Under the pieces are notes generated by a model. The model worked only from the letters and a program-made list of their open reading frames with translations. It did no database searches and was not told the DNA's origin. A program made the translations under genes and the position numbers. This document shows, piece by piece, positions 1 to 8,900 of a DNA stretch of 64,000 bases. This stretch comes from Halorubrum sp. 2020YC2 (GTDB lineage: Archaea > Halobacteriota > Halobacteria > Halobacteriales > Haloferacaceae). Position 1 is the stretch's first letter; each line of letters opens with the position of its first letter. Where the stretch lies: assembly GCF_018623055.1 (NCBI RefSeq), contig NZ_CP076019.1:434001-498000 (forward strand). Direction: 5' to 3'.

Positions 1-345
1 CGCCCCGCGGCGGATCGCGGTCCCGTCCGGCGTGTTGCGCGTGCCGCGCTCCGCGAGGTCGTCGGTGTCGCGGAGCGGCAACACGTCGTGGTAGGTGACG
101 CCGCCGTATTCGCGTGGCTCGGTCTCGCGCAGGCCGAAGTTGAGCAGAATTCCCCGCTTCACCCACTCGTTGGCCTCCCACGAGGTCACGTCGTCGCCGG
201 TCTTCTCGGCCGCTCGGACCTCGCCCGCCTCCAAGGCGGCGAGGAACTCGTCGATCACGGCCGCGTCCGCGTCGGTCGCGTCCGCGGCGGTCAGCCCGTC
301 CTGATACCGGTTCCAGAGGTCGGCTACGTCGGCTTCGAGGCTCAT
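1..345 (-). CDS. dapD: 2,3,4,5-tetrahydropyridine-2,6-dicarboxylate N-succinyltransferase, N-terminal part
   Basis: Acyl-CoA-dependent acyltransferase of the succinylase branch of diaminopimelate/lysine synthesis, cytosolic. Only the first 115 codons are inside the window; the left-handed beta-helix catalytic part lies beyond the left edge. The visible part contains the block NEWVKRGILLNFGLRE, then YHDVLPLRD and TPDGTAIRRG, which line up with the same region of bacterial DapD (QWLKKAVLL..., then AVRRGA). The ATG at 345-343 is the natural start. A TATA-like TTCAATA lies 26-32 bases upstream, so a leaderless message from its own promoter is possible in addition to read-through from dapA-dapB, which lie 57 bases upstream on the same strand. 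Confidence 0.88.
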   Translation of the reverse strand, partial: MSLEADVADLWNRYQDGLTAADATDADAAVIDEFLAALEAGEVRAAEKTGDDVTSWEANEWVKRGILLNFGLRETEPREYGGVTYHDVLPLRDTDDLAERGTRNTPDGTAIRRGA

Positions 346-370
346 TGGATGGTGTATGGATGAGTGTCGG

Positions 371-377
371 TATTGAA
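371..377 (-). promoter_or_regulatory. Putative TATA box of dapD
   Basis: Read on the minus strand the sequence is TTCAATA, 26-32 bases before the dapD ATG. This is the usual TATA distance for leaderless haloarchaeal genes. It sits in the 57-base AT-richer gap after dapB. Weak match; transcription not shown. Confidence 0.35.
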
Positions 378-402
378 CTGTCGATACACGTATGTCTGAG
401 AG

Positions 403-1230
403 TTATTCATCGGCGTCCCCGGCGTCGCTGCCCTCGCTGCCGTCGCCGCCCGCACCGGCGTCCAGCACGTCCCCGAACCCGTACCACCCCGCGTCGCGGT
501 CGGAGAGCCACGCGGCGGCGTCGAGCGCGCCCTCCGCGAACACCCCGCGGTCGCCGGCGCGGTGCGTGAGTTCGAGCGTCTCGCGGTTCCCGGCAAGCAG
601 GACCTCGTGTTCCCCGGTCACGTCGCCCGCGCGGCGGGCGTGGACGCCCACCTCGCCGGCGCTCCGGGGGGCGTCGCCCTCGCGGCCGTGGACGCGCTCG
701 TCGAGGTCGGAGCGCACGTCCTCGACGTCGTCGAGGATCGACTTTGCGGTGCCAGAGGGGGCGTCGCGCTTCGCGTTGTGGTGCGTCTCGGTCAGCTCCA
801 CGTCGTAGCCGGGGAGCGCGGCGGCGGCCTCCCGGACCGCCCGGCGCAGCGCGGCCACGCCGCGAGCGAAGTTCGACGCCTTGAGGACGGGCACCGCCTC
901 GCTCGCGGCCCGGAGACCGTCGATCTGCGCGTCAGAAAACCCGGTCGTCCCCGTCACGAGGGGGACGCCCGCGTCGGCGCAGGTCTCGGCGTACGCGACC
1001 GCCGAGGCCGGCCCGGTGAAGTCGACGAGGACGTCCGGATCTTCGCTCGCGAGCAGGTCGTCGAGGTCGGCGGCGTCCCCGACCGCGACGCCCGCCACCG
1101 GGTCGGTCGGCGTGCGGTTGACCGCGACCGCGACCGCGACGCCCTCGCGGTCGGCGGCCGCCTCGATCACCTCGCGGCCCATGCGACCGCCCGCGCCGGT
1201 GACGGCGATTGCCAGGCCTTCGCCGCTCAT
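403..1230 (-). CDS. dapB: 4-hydroxy-tetrahydrodipicolinate reductase
   Basis: NAD(P)H-dependent reductase, second step of the diaminopimelate pathway (275 aa; family usually 240-275). The Rossmann dinucleotide loop GAGGRMG is at residues 12-18. The active-site block ETHHNAKRDAPSGTA is at about 148-162, with the His pair at 150-151, the catalytic Lys at 154 and the substrate loop SGTA. The last ~30 residues form a Gly/Asp-rich acidic tail beyond the family core, a common haloarchaeal addition. The start codon overlaps the stop of dapA (ATGA), so the two are probably translationally coupled and co-transcribed. dapD follows 57 bases downstream. Confidence 0.95.
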   Translation of the reverse strand: MSGEGLAIAVTGAGGRMGREVIEAAADREGVAVAVAVNRTPTDPVAGVAVGDAADLDDLLASEDPDVLVDFTGPASAVAYAETCADAGVPLVTGTTGFSDAQIDGLRAASEAVPVLKASNFARGVAALRRAVREAAAALPGYDVELTETHHNAKRDAPSGTAKSILDDVEDVRSDLDERVHGREGDAPRSAGEVGVHARRAGDVTGEHEVLLAGNRETLELTHRAGDRGVFAEGALDAAAWLSDRDAGWYGFGDVLDAGAGGDGSEGSDAGDADE

Positions 1231-2228
1231 TCCGCGTCCCCCGCGACCGCGGGCTCGGCGGCCGTCAGGTCGAGCGTCCCCGGCGCGTGCTCGTCGTACG
1301 CGGCCAGCAGTTCGCGGAGCGACTCGCGCCGCTCCTCGGAGAGCCGCGAGAGCGGCGACCGGACGCGCGGCCCGCCGCGCCCGCGGACGTGCATCGCCTC
1401 TTTCACCGGGATCGGGTTCGTCTCGGCGAACAGCTCGCGGACGAGCGGCGACAGCTCGTGGTGGAGCGCCCGCGCCCGGCCGTAGTCGCCCGAGAGCGCG
1501 GCGCCGACCATCGCGCAGGCGCGCTCCGGCTCGACGTTGGCGACGACGCTGATCGTGCCCGTGCCGCCGATAGAGAGGACGGGAAGCGTGAGCCCGTCGT
1601 CGCCCGACAGCACCGCGAACTCCTCGTTTCGGGTCCGCTCTATCACCTCGCTGATGAGGTTGAGGTCGCCGGAGGCGGCCTTGTACCCCCGGATGTTCGG
1701 GTGTTCCGCGAGCTCGGCGGTGACGTCGACCGGGATCGACTGTCCCGTGCGGCTCGGCACGTTGTACACGATCTGCGGGAGGTCGACCGCGTCCGCGACC
1801 GTCCGGTAGTGTTCGAGGAAGCCGGCCGGCTCGGGCCTGTTGTAGTACGGCGAGATGAGGAGCAGGCCGTCGGCGCCCGCGTCGGCCGCGCGCTCCGACA
1901 GCGAGAGCGCCTCCGCGGTGTTGTTCGAGCCGGTGCCCGCGATCACGGGGATGTCGTCTACGGCGTCGCGGACCGTCTCGATCACCGCCACGTGCTCGTC
2001 GTGGCTCATCGTCGCTGACTCGCCGGTCGAGCCGACCGGGACGACGCCGTCGACGCCCGCGCGTTCGAGGTATCGGGCGTTCTCGGCCAGCTGGTCGTGG
2101 TCGACCGCGCCGTCGTCGATGAACGGCGTCGTCATCGCCGGGTAGACGCCCTCGAAGGGCGCGTCGGTTCGCTCGCTGTTCGTCTCGTCTTGCGTCGCGT
2201 AGGGTGTCGTGGTGGTCGTGTCTGTCAT
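1227..2228 (-). CDS. dapA: 4-hydroxy-tetrahydrodipicolinate synthase
   Basis: Class I aldolase condensing pyruvate with aspartate semialdehyde, the entry to diaminopimelate/lysine synthesis. 333 aa, about 30 longer than the usual 290-300. Visible landmarks: GSTGE loop at 66-70, Tyr155 in VYNVPSRTG, and Schiff-base Lys183 in GYKAASGD. The first ~25 residues (Thr-rich, then acidic) precede the normal N-terminus (GVYPAMTTPF); there is no internal Met before the core, so I keep this ATG. First gene of dapA-dapB-dapD. No obvious TATA box lies just upstream. The 2229-2488 gap to the HAD gene holds only a CATAAG-like motif near 2420 and the palindrome ACACCGGTGT at 2393-2402. Confidence 0.93.
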   Translation of the reverse strand: MTDTTTTTPYATQDETNSERTDAPFEGVYPAMTTPFIDDGAVDHDQLAENARYLERAGVDGVVPVGSTGESATMSHDEHVAVIETVRDAVDDIPVIAGTGSNNTAEALSLSERAADAGADGLLLISPYYNRPEPAGFLEHYRTVADAVDLPQIVYNVPSRTGQSIPVDVTAELAEHPNIRGYKAASGDLNLISEVIERTRNEEFAVLSGDDGLTLPVLSIGGTGTISVVANVEPERACAMVGAALSGDYGRARALHHELSPLVRELFAETNPIPVKEAMHVRGRGGPRVRSPLSRLSEERRESLRELLAAYDEHAPGTLDLTAAEPAVAGDAE

Positions 2229-2488
2229 GGGTGCTGTCGCGAGTCCGGGTCGGTGAACGGACCTGTGCGCGCGTCGGGGGTCGTCCGGGACGGGGTCGCC
2301 ACTCCCGCCGGCGGACGGTTCACGCCCGTTTCTTCGAGAAGAGCCGCGTCGCTGGCGTCGACTGCGGACCGCGTGCGGACGCGGGTCGGGTCACACCGGT
2401 GTATGGATCGGTCGCGCGCTTATGCGTTGTGTCTCGGGTGGAAACTGCCGCCGGGGCCGGTCGCGGGTCCAGCGCTCGCGTCGCGGGG

Positions 2489-3172
2489 TCAGGCCCCGAG
2501 CAGGTCCGCCAGCTCGTGGAGCGTCTCGACGGTGACGTCCGGCTCGCCGCCGAACGGCTCCCACGGCGTCCCCTTCCGGTCGACCCACGCCGCCCCCATC
2601 CCGGCGTGGCGCGCGCCCAGCACGTCGAACCAGCCGGCGGTCGCGTGGACCACCTCGTCGATCGGGGTCCCGGTCCGGGCGGCGCCGTGGCGGTACAGCT
2701 CGGCGGCCGGCTTGAACGTCTCCACCTCGTCGGCGCTGATCGCGTCCTCGATCAGGTCCGCGATGTCGGCGTGGTCGACGAGCGACGCGAGCATCTCGGG
2801 GTCGCCGTTCGAGAGGACGTAGCAGTCGTAGCCGGCGTCGCGCAGCCGTCCGATGGCGTCGCGCACGTCGTCGAACACCTCCAGTTCGTGGTACACCGCG
2901 AGGACCTCGTCGCGCTCCGCGGCGGGGAGGTCGACGCCGTGCGCCTCAAGCGCGTGCGTCAGCGCGTCGCGGTTCATCTCGTAGAACGGCTGGTAGGCGT
3001 CTACGTAGTTCGCGACGAACGTGTACGCCAGCGACCGCGACCGCCACAGCCGCGACACCGGCTCGGGGTCCGCGACTCGGTCCGCGAGCGCCGCCTCGGC
3101 GGCCTCGACGTCCACGAGCGTGCTGTACGAGTCGAACGTCACCGTCGAGACGCGGCCGGGATCGAACGACAT
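2489..3172 (-). CDS. HAD-superfamily hydrolase, haloacid-dehalogenase type II-like
   Basis: 227 aa, the usual size for (S)-2-haloacid-dehalogenase-like HAD proteins. Landmarks in order: nucleophile Asp14 in FDSYSTL, the LWRSRSLAY block at 42-50 that in dehalogenases supplies the halide-pocket Arg, Ser121-Asn122 in LSNGDP, Lys154 in FKP, Tyr160, and Asp183. By eye alignment with L-DEX, the active-site Asn of SSNAWD is replaced by Gly180 (TAGWFD), so dehalogenation is uncertain and a phosphatase-type reaction is possible. I chose the Met at 3172 because longer frames upstream lack domain sequence and a TATA-like GCTTATGC lies 24-31 bases before it. Confidence 0.85.
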   Translation of the reverse strand: MSFDPGRVSTVTFDSYSTLVDVEAAEAALADRVADPEPVSRLWRSRSLAYTFVANYVDAYQPFYEMNRDALTHALEAHGVDLPAAERDEVLAVYHELEVFDDVRDAIGRLRDAGYDCYVLSNGDPEMLASLVDHADIADLIEDAISADEVETFKPAAELYRHGAARTGTPIDEVVHATAGWFDVLGARHAGMGAAWVDRKGTPWEPFGGEPDVTVETLHELADLLGA

Positions 3173-3195
3173 ACGCGAGGCCACAGCGGGCGACG

Positions 3196-3203
3196 GCATA
3201 AGC
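3196..3203 (-). promoter_or_regulatory. Putative TATA box of the HAD gene
   Basis: GCTTATGC on the minus strand, 24-31 bases upstream of the HAD start codon, consistent with a leaderless transcript. Divergent from the HD-domain gene promoter. Confidence 0.45.
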
Positions 3204-3284
3204 GGTCGGGGCGCCGGCAGGATCCCAGCGGTTCGACCGGCGAAGCCGCGCGGCGGTCCGAACGACGGATCCGCGCGCCTCGCA

Positions 3285-3291
3285 CATTTAT
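3285..3291 (+). promoter_or_regulatory. Putative TATA box of the HD-domain gene
   Basis: CATTTAT, 27-33 bases before the ATG at 3318, in the divergent interval between the HAD and HD-domain genes. Spacing fits a leaderless message. Confidence 0.45.
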
Positions 3292-3317
3292 CCCGGGCCG
3301 GCGACTCTGGGAGACGC

Positions 3318-4214
3318 ATGAGCGACCCTGCCGACGACACGCCCGACCCGACGGAAGACGCCCCGGATCCGACGGACGGCGCGCGCGAGGGGATCGGCGC
3401 GGACCCCGACGCCGACCGCCACGAGTACGACCCGGACGCCGACCACGCGTTCCCCGACGACCGGCTCAACGAGGTCATGTCGTGGCTCACGTCGGACGAG
3501 GAGGTCCTCGCGTACCTGGAGGCGCAGAACGTCAACCCGGTCGCGCGGAAGGGATACAACGACCACGGCGCCAAACACGTCGAGATCGTCCGCGACCGCG
3601 CGCTGCGGCTGTACGACCTGCTCAAGTCCGGCGGGGTCGAGTTCAACGGCGCGCGCCAGCAGGGGTTAGACGAGGCCGACGAGCCGGTGATCGTCGCGCT
3701 TGCGGCGACGCTCCACGACATCGGCCACGTCGTCCACCGTCACGACCACCCGTACTACTCGATCCCGCTGGCGGCGGACTTACTGGACGACCTCCTCGCA
3801 GACTTCTACGGCGTGGCCGATCAGGTCCGCGTGAAGGCGGAGGTGCTCCACGCGATCCTGTGTCACCACACGGAGGAGCAGCCGCTCACGCTGGAGGCGG
3901 GCGTCGTCCGGATCGCGGACGGTCTCGACATGGAGCGCGGGCGCTCGCGCGTCCCCTACGAGGAGGGCGGCCGCGGGATCAACACCGTCTCCTCGCAGGC
4001 GATCGAGCGCGTCTCGCTGCGCGAAGGCGACGAGACGCCCGTTCAGGTCGTGATCCGGATGAACAACGCCGCCGGCGTCTATCAGGTTGACTCCCTGTTG
4101 AAGGCGAAGATCGACGGGTCGTTGCTCGAAGACCGGATCCGGACGGTCGCGATCAACACGCACAGCGACGGGAACGACGGGAACGGCCCGATCGTCGACC
4201 GGGTCGAGCTCTGA
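3318..4214 (+). CDS. HD-domain phosphohydrolase family protein
   Basis: 298 aa. The first ~40 residues are acidic and low-complexity (DPADDTPDPTEDAPDPTD). The rest is an HD fold: His87 in AKHVEIV, His133-Asp134 in TLHDIGHVVHRHDH, the second histidine cluster CHHTEEQ at about 181, and Asp201 in RIADGLDMERGRSR. These are the expected metal ligands of a metal-dependent phosphohydrolase, but the substrate cannot be read from sequence. The family is widespread in archaea. It is divergent from the HAD gene and ends convergent with the aldehyde-dehydrogenase homologue. I chose the ATG at 3318 because upstream codons carry no domain and a TATA-like box is correctly spaced. Confidence 0.85.
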   Translation: MSDPADDTPDPTEDAPDPTDGAREGIGADPDADRHEYDPDADHAFPDDRLNEVMSWLTSDEEVLAYLEAQNVNPVARKGYNDHGAKHVEIVRDRALRLYDLLKSGGVEFNGARQQGLDEADEPVIVALAATLHDIGHVVHRHDHPYYSIPLAADLLDDLLADFYGVADQVRVKAEVLHAILCHHTEEQPLTLEAGVVRIADGLDMERGRSRVPYEEGGRGINTVSSQAIERVSLREGDETPVQVVIRMNNAAGVYQVDSLLKAKIDGSLLEDRIRTVAINTHSDGNDGNGPIVDRVEL

Positions 4215-4253
4215 CCGGTCTCCGTCCCTGACCGGTCCCGGATCGGACCGGTC
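4213..4253. repeat. Three copies of the palindrome GACCGGTC between convergent genes
   Basis: GACCGGTC occurs at 4213-4220, 4230-4237 and 4246-4253, between the end of the HD-domain gene and the end of the aldehyde-dehydrogenase homologue. Each copy is a perfect 8-base palindrome. It may act as a bidirectional end signal or be a simple repeat expansion. Confidence 0.5.
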
Positions 4254-4295
4254 TCGGTTCCGATCGGTCCCGCTGACCCCTCGAACTCTCCCGAG

Positions 4296-5813
4296 TCAGG
4301 GCCCGCGAAGCGTCTCCCCCGCGCCGTTCCGGTGTGACGCCTCGTCCGTCACGCTCGTCGCGGCGACGGTCGTCGTCCGCGTGAGGCGCTCGGGCGTGAG
4401 TCCGCCGCAGAGCTGGCTCCCCTCGACGGCCCCGCCGCCCAGCACCGGCGCCGCCTCGAACCCGTTCGAGCGCGCGCCCGTCGCGGCGATCCCCGGCTGG
4501 TTGACGACGAGGCGCCCGGGAGAGAGCCGCTCCGCGACGCGTCGCGCGCGGCGCTGCTGGGTGGTGTGGACCGCCGCGGCGTGGGGGGTACCGATCTCGG
4601 CCGCGAGCGCCGTCGCGGCGTCGAACCCGTCGCGGCCGTGGACGGCTATCGCGGGGACCCCGGACAGCGTCGCGAGCGGGTCGTCGGCGCCGTCGGGTTC
4701 GGCAACGAAAAAGGCCGCCTCTCTGGCCGGACTCGGGAGGTCGAGCGCGGCCGCCAGCCAGCGGGGAGAGTTGCCGCGCGGATCCGTCTCGCCGTCGACC
4801 GCTCCCGCCTCGCCGTCGACCGCTCCGCCCACCGCCTCGTCGCCTCCCCGCGAGCCGTCGAGCAGCGCCCGGAAGCGGTCGCGCTCGGCGGCGTTGAGGA
4901 CGTACCCGCCCTCCTCCTCTAAGGCGGTACACAGCGGGCCGACGGCCGGCGAGACCGTGACGACCGCGGCGTCGCCCGCGGGGTGGGCCCCGAAGTCGTA
5001 GGTCGCCCCCACCGCCACCCGCGTCGCCACGGCCTCGGGGGGAACCGACCCGTCCGCGACGGAGACGACGCCGTCCGCGCCGGCGGCGACGTTCGGCGTC
5101 CCGCAGCGCTGCCCCGCCGCGACCGTCGCCTCGGACCCCGCCGCGACGACGAAGTCGGCGCGCTCGAACAGCGCGTCCGTCTCGGGCTTCGAGGCCGGCG
5201 CGGGCAGCATCGAGACCGCGCCGGTCGGCGCCCCCGCGTCGGAGAGCGCGCGGCGGACGGTCTCGACGACGACGTCGCAGGTCTCGACGGTCGACGGCGA
5301 GGGCGCCAAGACGACCGCGTTCCGGGTCGCGAGCCCGTACAGCGAGAGGACGGCGGGGACTACGACCGGGTGCGCCGCGGGGACGGACGCCCCGACGACG
5401 CCCATCGGACCGGCGACGGTCACCGTGCCCGCCGCGCCGTCGCGGTCGACCGCGCCCGCGGTCGGCGCGCTCCGGAGCGTCCGCCGGGCGGCGTCGAGTT
5501 CGGTCGCGACCTTCTCGGCCTTCGTCCCCGGGTGGCCTCGCCCCGTCTCGTTCGCCGCCGACCGCGCGAGGCGACTGACCGCCTCCCCGTCCGCCAGCCG
5601 CTCGCCGACCGCCCGCACGAGGCCGTCGACGGCGTCGGGCTCCCACGCGGCCAGTTCGCCGGCCGCCGTCCGCGCCGCCGCGACGGCCCGCCCCGCGCGC
5701 CCCAGCGAGTCCGCGGTGGGTCCCCCCGGTTCGTTCCGGGTGCTCGCTTCCGTTTCGTCGAGTCGGTTCGCCGTTCCCGGTCCGTCGCCCTCGCCGCTTC
5801 GCTCCCGTCCCAT
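4296..5813 (-). CDS. Aldehyde-dehydrogenase superfamily protein of the acylating (EutE/AdhE) type, catalytic Cys absent
   Basis: 505 aa. The fold is recognisable from blocks that match AdhE/EutE acylating aldehyde dehydrogenases: GPMGVV (135-140), a PAAHPVVVPAVLSL-type helix (145-158), TRNAVVLAPSPS (163-174), GGYVLN (302-307) and, near the end, LVVNQPGIAATG. The active-site block FDNGMICASEQ of E. coli AdhE aligns with YDFGAHPAGDA at 272-282, which puts Pro278 at the thiol position; His277 is adjacent. No other Cys sits in the block. Dehydrogenase activity is therefore doubtful, and a non-catalytic or binding role is inferred. N-terminal ~35 residues are low complexity. Divergent from the large regulator at 5930, with a palindrome between them. 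Confidence 0.75.
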   Translation of the reverse strand: MGRERSGEGDGPGTANRLDETEASTRNEPGGPTADSLGRAGRAVAAARTAAGELAAWEPDAVDGLVRAVGERLADGEAVSRLARSAANETGRGHPGTKAEKVATELDAARRTLRSAPTAGAVDRDGAAGTVTVAGPMGVVGASVPAAHPVVVPAVLSLYGLATRNAVVLAPSPSTVETCDVVVETVRRALSDAGAPTGAVSMLPAPASKPETDALFERADFVVAAGSEATVAAGQRCGTPNVAAGADGVVSVADGSVPPEAVATRVAVGATYDFGAHPAGDAAVVTVSPAVGPLCTALEEEGGYVLNAAERDRFRALLDGSRGGDEAVGGAVDGEAGAVDGETDPRGNSPRWLAAALDLPSPAREAAFFVAEPDGADDPLATLSGVPAIAVHGRDGFDAATALAAEIGTPHAAAVHTTQQRRARRVAERLSPGRLVVNQPGIAATGARSNGFEAAPVLGGGAVEGSQLCGGLTPERLTRTTTVAATSVTDEASHRNGAGETLRGP

Positions 5814-5836
5814 GGGTCCGGCTGCGGCGGTATCCG

Positions 5837-5844
5837 CCTTATTC
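5837..5844 (-). promoter_or_regulatory. Putative TATA box of the aldehyde-dehydrogenase homologue
   Basis: GAATAAGG on the minus strand, 24-31 bases before its ATG (5813-5811). It is one half of a compact divergent promoter region. Confidence 0.45.
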
Positions 5845-5851
5845 TCACCCC

Positions 5852-5868
5852 GTGAAACACTGTGTCAC
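5852..5868. promoter_or_regulatory. Near-perfect 17-bp palindrome between divergent promoters (operator candidate)
   Basis: GTGAAACACTGTGTCAC: the outer GTGA/TCAC arms and inner ACA/TGT triplets match in dyad symmetry. It lies between the TATA boxes of the aldehyde-dehydrogenase homologue and the HTH-ATPase-TPR regulator, the position expected for a shared operator. The regulator may be autoregulated here (inference). Confidence 0.5.
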
Positions 5869-5898
5869 CGCGTGCGGCGAGCCGTCACTGAGGAAACA

Positions 5899-5906
5899 GT
5901 TATATC
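5899..5906 (+). promoter_or_regulatory. Putative TATA box of the large regulator
   Basis: GTTATATC, 24-31 bases before the ATG at 5930. Good spacing for a leaderless haloarchaeal message. Confidence 0.5.
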
Positions 5907-5929
5907 GGTGCGGTCGGTGCGAAGGACGT

Positions 5930-8900
5930 ATGACTGAGCCGTCGGAGCTCGTGGGCGTCGTCGAACGGCGCCTCGACTTCCTCGAACGGCTCGCCGCGGA
6001 ACCGCTGCGGAAACACGAGCTCGTCGACGCGCTCGGCCACTCCCGGTCGACGGTGAACCGCGCGATAGACGAGCTGGAGGCGGCGGGGCTCGTCGCCGGC
6101 GAGACGGACGGCTACCGGACGACCCTCTCCGGGCGGCTGCTCGCGAACGCGTACCGCGAGTTCCTGACGGTCGCGGACGACCTCTCGGCCGCGGGCGACG
6201 TGCTCGACCCGCTCGGCGCCGACGCCGACGTCTCCGCCGCGATCCTGCGCGGAGCCGAGACGTACCGGGCCGCGGCCCCGGACCCGTACCGGCCGCTGGA
6301 GGTCCTCGACGACGCGCTGGCCGACGCCGACGCGGTCGCCGCCGCGCTGCCGGCGTTCCCCTACCCCCGGGTCGCGGAGCGGCTCCGGCGCGCGGCCGCC
6401 GGCGGCGGGACCGTCGAGCTCGCGCTGGCGGAGCGGGCGTACGGACACGCCGCCGACCGGTTCGCGGACGACCTCGGAGCCGTCGCGCGCCGGGAGGGGT
6501 GCCGGATCGCGACGGTCGACGACGTCGACGTGGGGGCGGTCGCGGCGGACGGGGTCGCGCTGCTCCTCACCTTCGACGACGGCGCGCTCCACGGCGCGGC
6601 GGTCTCGACCGACCCCGAGGCGGTCGCGTGGGCGGAGGCGCGGGTCAGCGAGCTGATCGACGGGGGAAGCGACGGCGGCGAGACGCTCGCGGCGATGGGT
6701 CAAGCCGGGGCGGACTCACACGAGGGGCGGTCGGGCGAATCCGAAGCCGACAGCCGGCCGAGCGGTTCCCCGGCCGACTCCTCGGGCGCGGAAGGACGCG
6801 GCGACGGGGTCGCGGACTCGGGAGGGGACGGCGACGGGACAGCGGAGTCGGGACGGAGCGACGGCGACGCGCTCTTCGGGCGGTCGAGTCCGGACCGACC
6901 GGGGCGCGACGCGCTCTCGGGGCAGGGGTTCCACCCGGTCGACGAGGACCGGCTCGCGGGGGACCCGGACCCGTACGGACCGCTCCGCGCCACGGCGTCG
7001 TTCCCGGAGGTCGACGCGGGGTACGTCCTCGACAGGACGACGGTCCGCGGCGACGAGCGGCGGTCGATCGCCGGGCTGTTGATCGAGGGGCTCGCGGCCG
7101 GGACCGACCACGCGCTGGTCGGCCCGCCGGGCAGCGGGAAGAGCACCGTCTGCCGGTCCGTCGCGGTCGCGTGGTACCGGTCGGGGCGCGGTCCGGTCAC
7201 CTACCGGCCGGGCGCCGGCGGCGAGGCGTTCACCGCGACCGAGCGCCTGCGGGAGCGCGTCACCGAGAGCGACGGGCACCACCTCGTGGTGGTCGAGGAC
7301 GCCGTCGACCCCGGGGCGGCCGAGGCGATCGGCGTCGCCCGCGAACTGGCCGACCGCGACGACGTGTCCTTCCTCTTCGACGCCCGGGAGGAGCCGTACG
7401 ACGACCCCGACGGGCTCCCCCTCTCGCCGGCGGACCTCCGCTACCGCCGAGCGATAGCGACCGTGCGGATGCCCCGGCTCGACGAGCGCGAGGTCGAGCG
7501 GTTCGTCGGCCACCTCACCGAGCGCACCGGCTCCGCCCCGACCGCCGACGCGGGGTCCCTCCTCACCGACGTGCGGCGCGCCGACGACGAGCGCGTCGGA
7601 GAGCTGCTGTGTCTCGTCCACCACCTCGTCCGCGCGACCGAGGGCCGGGCCGACGGCGCCGGCGGGAGCGGCCCCGAGACGGCGTCCGGACTACGGGGGG
7701 CGGTCGCCGAGTCGGTCCGCGATGCCCGGAACCGGCCGCCGCCGCCGGCGGACGTGGCGGTGCTGGTGAACCTCCTCAACGTCGCCGGCGTCGGTGACGT
7801 CCGGACTCTGGCGTACGCGCTCGTCGACGGGCCGGAGCGGGACGCCGACGCGGGGGGGAGCGGGGCCTCGTCACCGACCGTCGACGAGGTCCGCCGGGCG
7901 CTCGAACGACTGGTCGGAACCGCCCTCGTCGAGTCCGGAGACGGGGGGTACCGGACCGTCCACGACGAGTGGTCGGTGCTGTTCCTGGAACGGTTCGTCG
8001 AGCGGGAACCGGCGCCGGTCGTCGCCAGGCGCGTGGGCCGGGTCGTCTCCCGGGTGCTCGCGCTCGCTGACGACCCCGCGCGTCGATCCCGCGTGCGGCG
8101 GGCCGTCGGCGGGGACGCGCCGACGGTGGACCGGATCGAGCGCCACCCGGGCGCGTGGGCCGCCGAGACGGTCCGCGCGGCGTACGGGGCCGGTCGCCGC
8201 TACCCCCGGCTCGCGGCGCTGTACGGTCGCGTCCGCTACGCTTGGATCGACCTCCCGGACGCGTGTCCGGACGGCCTGCGCGACCGTCCGCCGGAGTGGG
8301 TGGCGCGGATGTACGTCGACGCCGGGGACCTCGACGGCGCGACGGCCGCCCTGGACGCGTGGCGACCGACCGACGGGACCGCGGCGGCCGAGCGCCAGCG
8401 CGGGTACGGCGACGTCGCGCGGCGCCGCGGCGAGTACGACGCCGCGCGCGAGCGGTTCGAGCGGGCCGAGGAGCTGTTCACGGCCGCGGGCGACCGCGCC
8501 GGGTTGGCGGCGGCTGTCAGGGGGCGCGCGCAGGCGGCCCACTTCGACGGCGACTACGAGGTCGCCTACGAGGCGGCCTCGCGGGCGTACGCCATCGCCG
8601 CGGCGGCCGGCGACCCGATCGGGAGGGCGAAGGCGCTGATGGACGCCGGGAACGCGCTCGATGCGCTCGACGGGACCGACGCGGTCCTCGACCACTACCG
8701 GGTCGCCGGCGACCTGTTCCGCGCGCACGACGACACCCACGGGGAGGCGAACGTCCGGACGAACCTCGCGGTCGCGCTGCGGCGGCGGGGGGACCTCGAC
8801 GCGGCCGAGCGGACCGCGAGCCGCGCGCTCGACGGCTACCGGACGGTCGGTGACGAGCACCGGGAGGCCATCTCCCTCCTGAACCTCGCGGCGGTGGCCG

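Noticed and set aside
2229-2488. Riboswitch or leader in the gap before dapA
   Set aside because: No aptamer-like pairing visible. Lysine riboswitches are bacterial, and the palindrome ACACCGGTGT and CATAAG motif alone are too weak.
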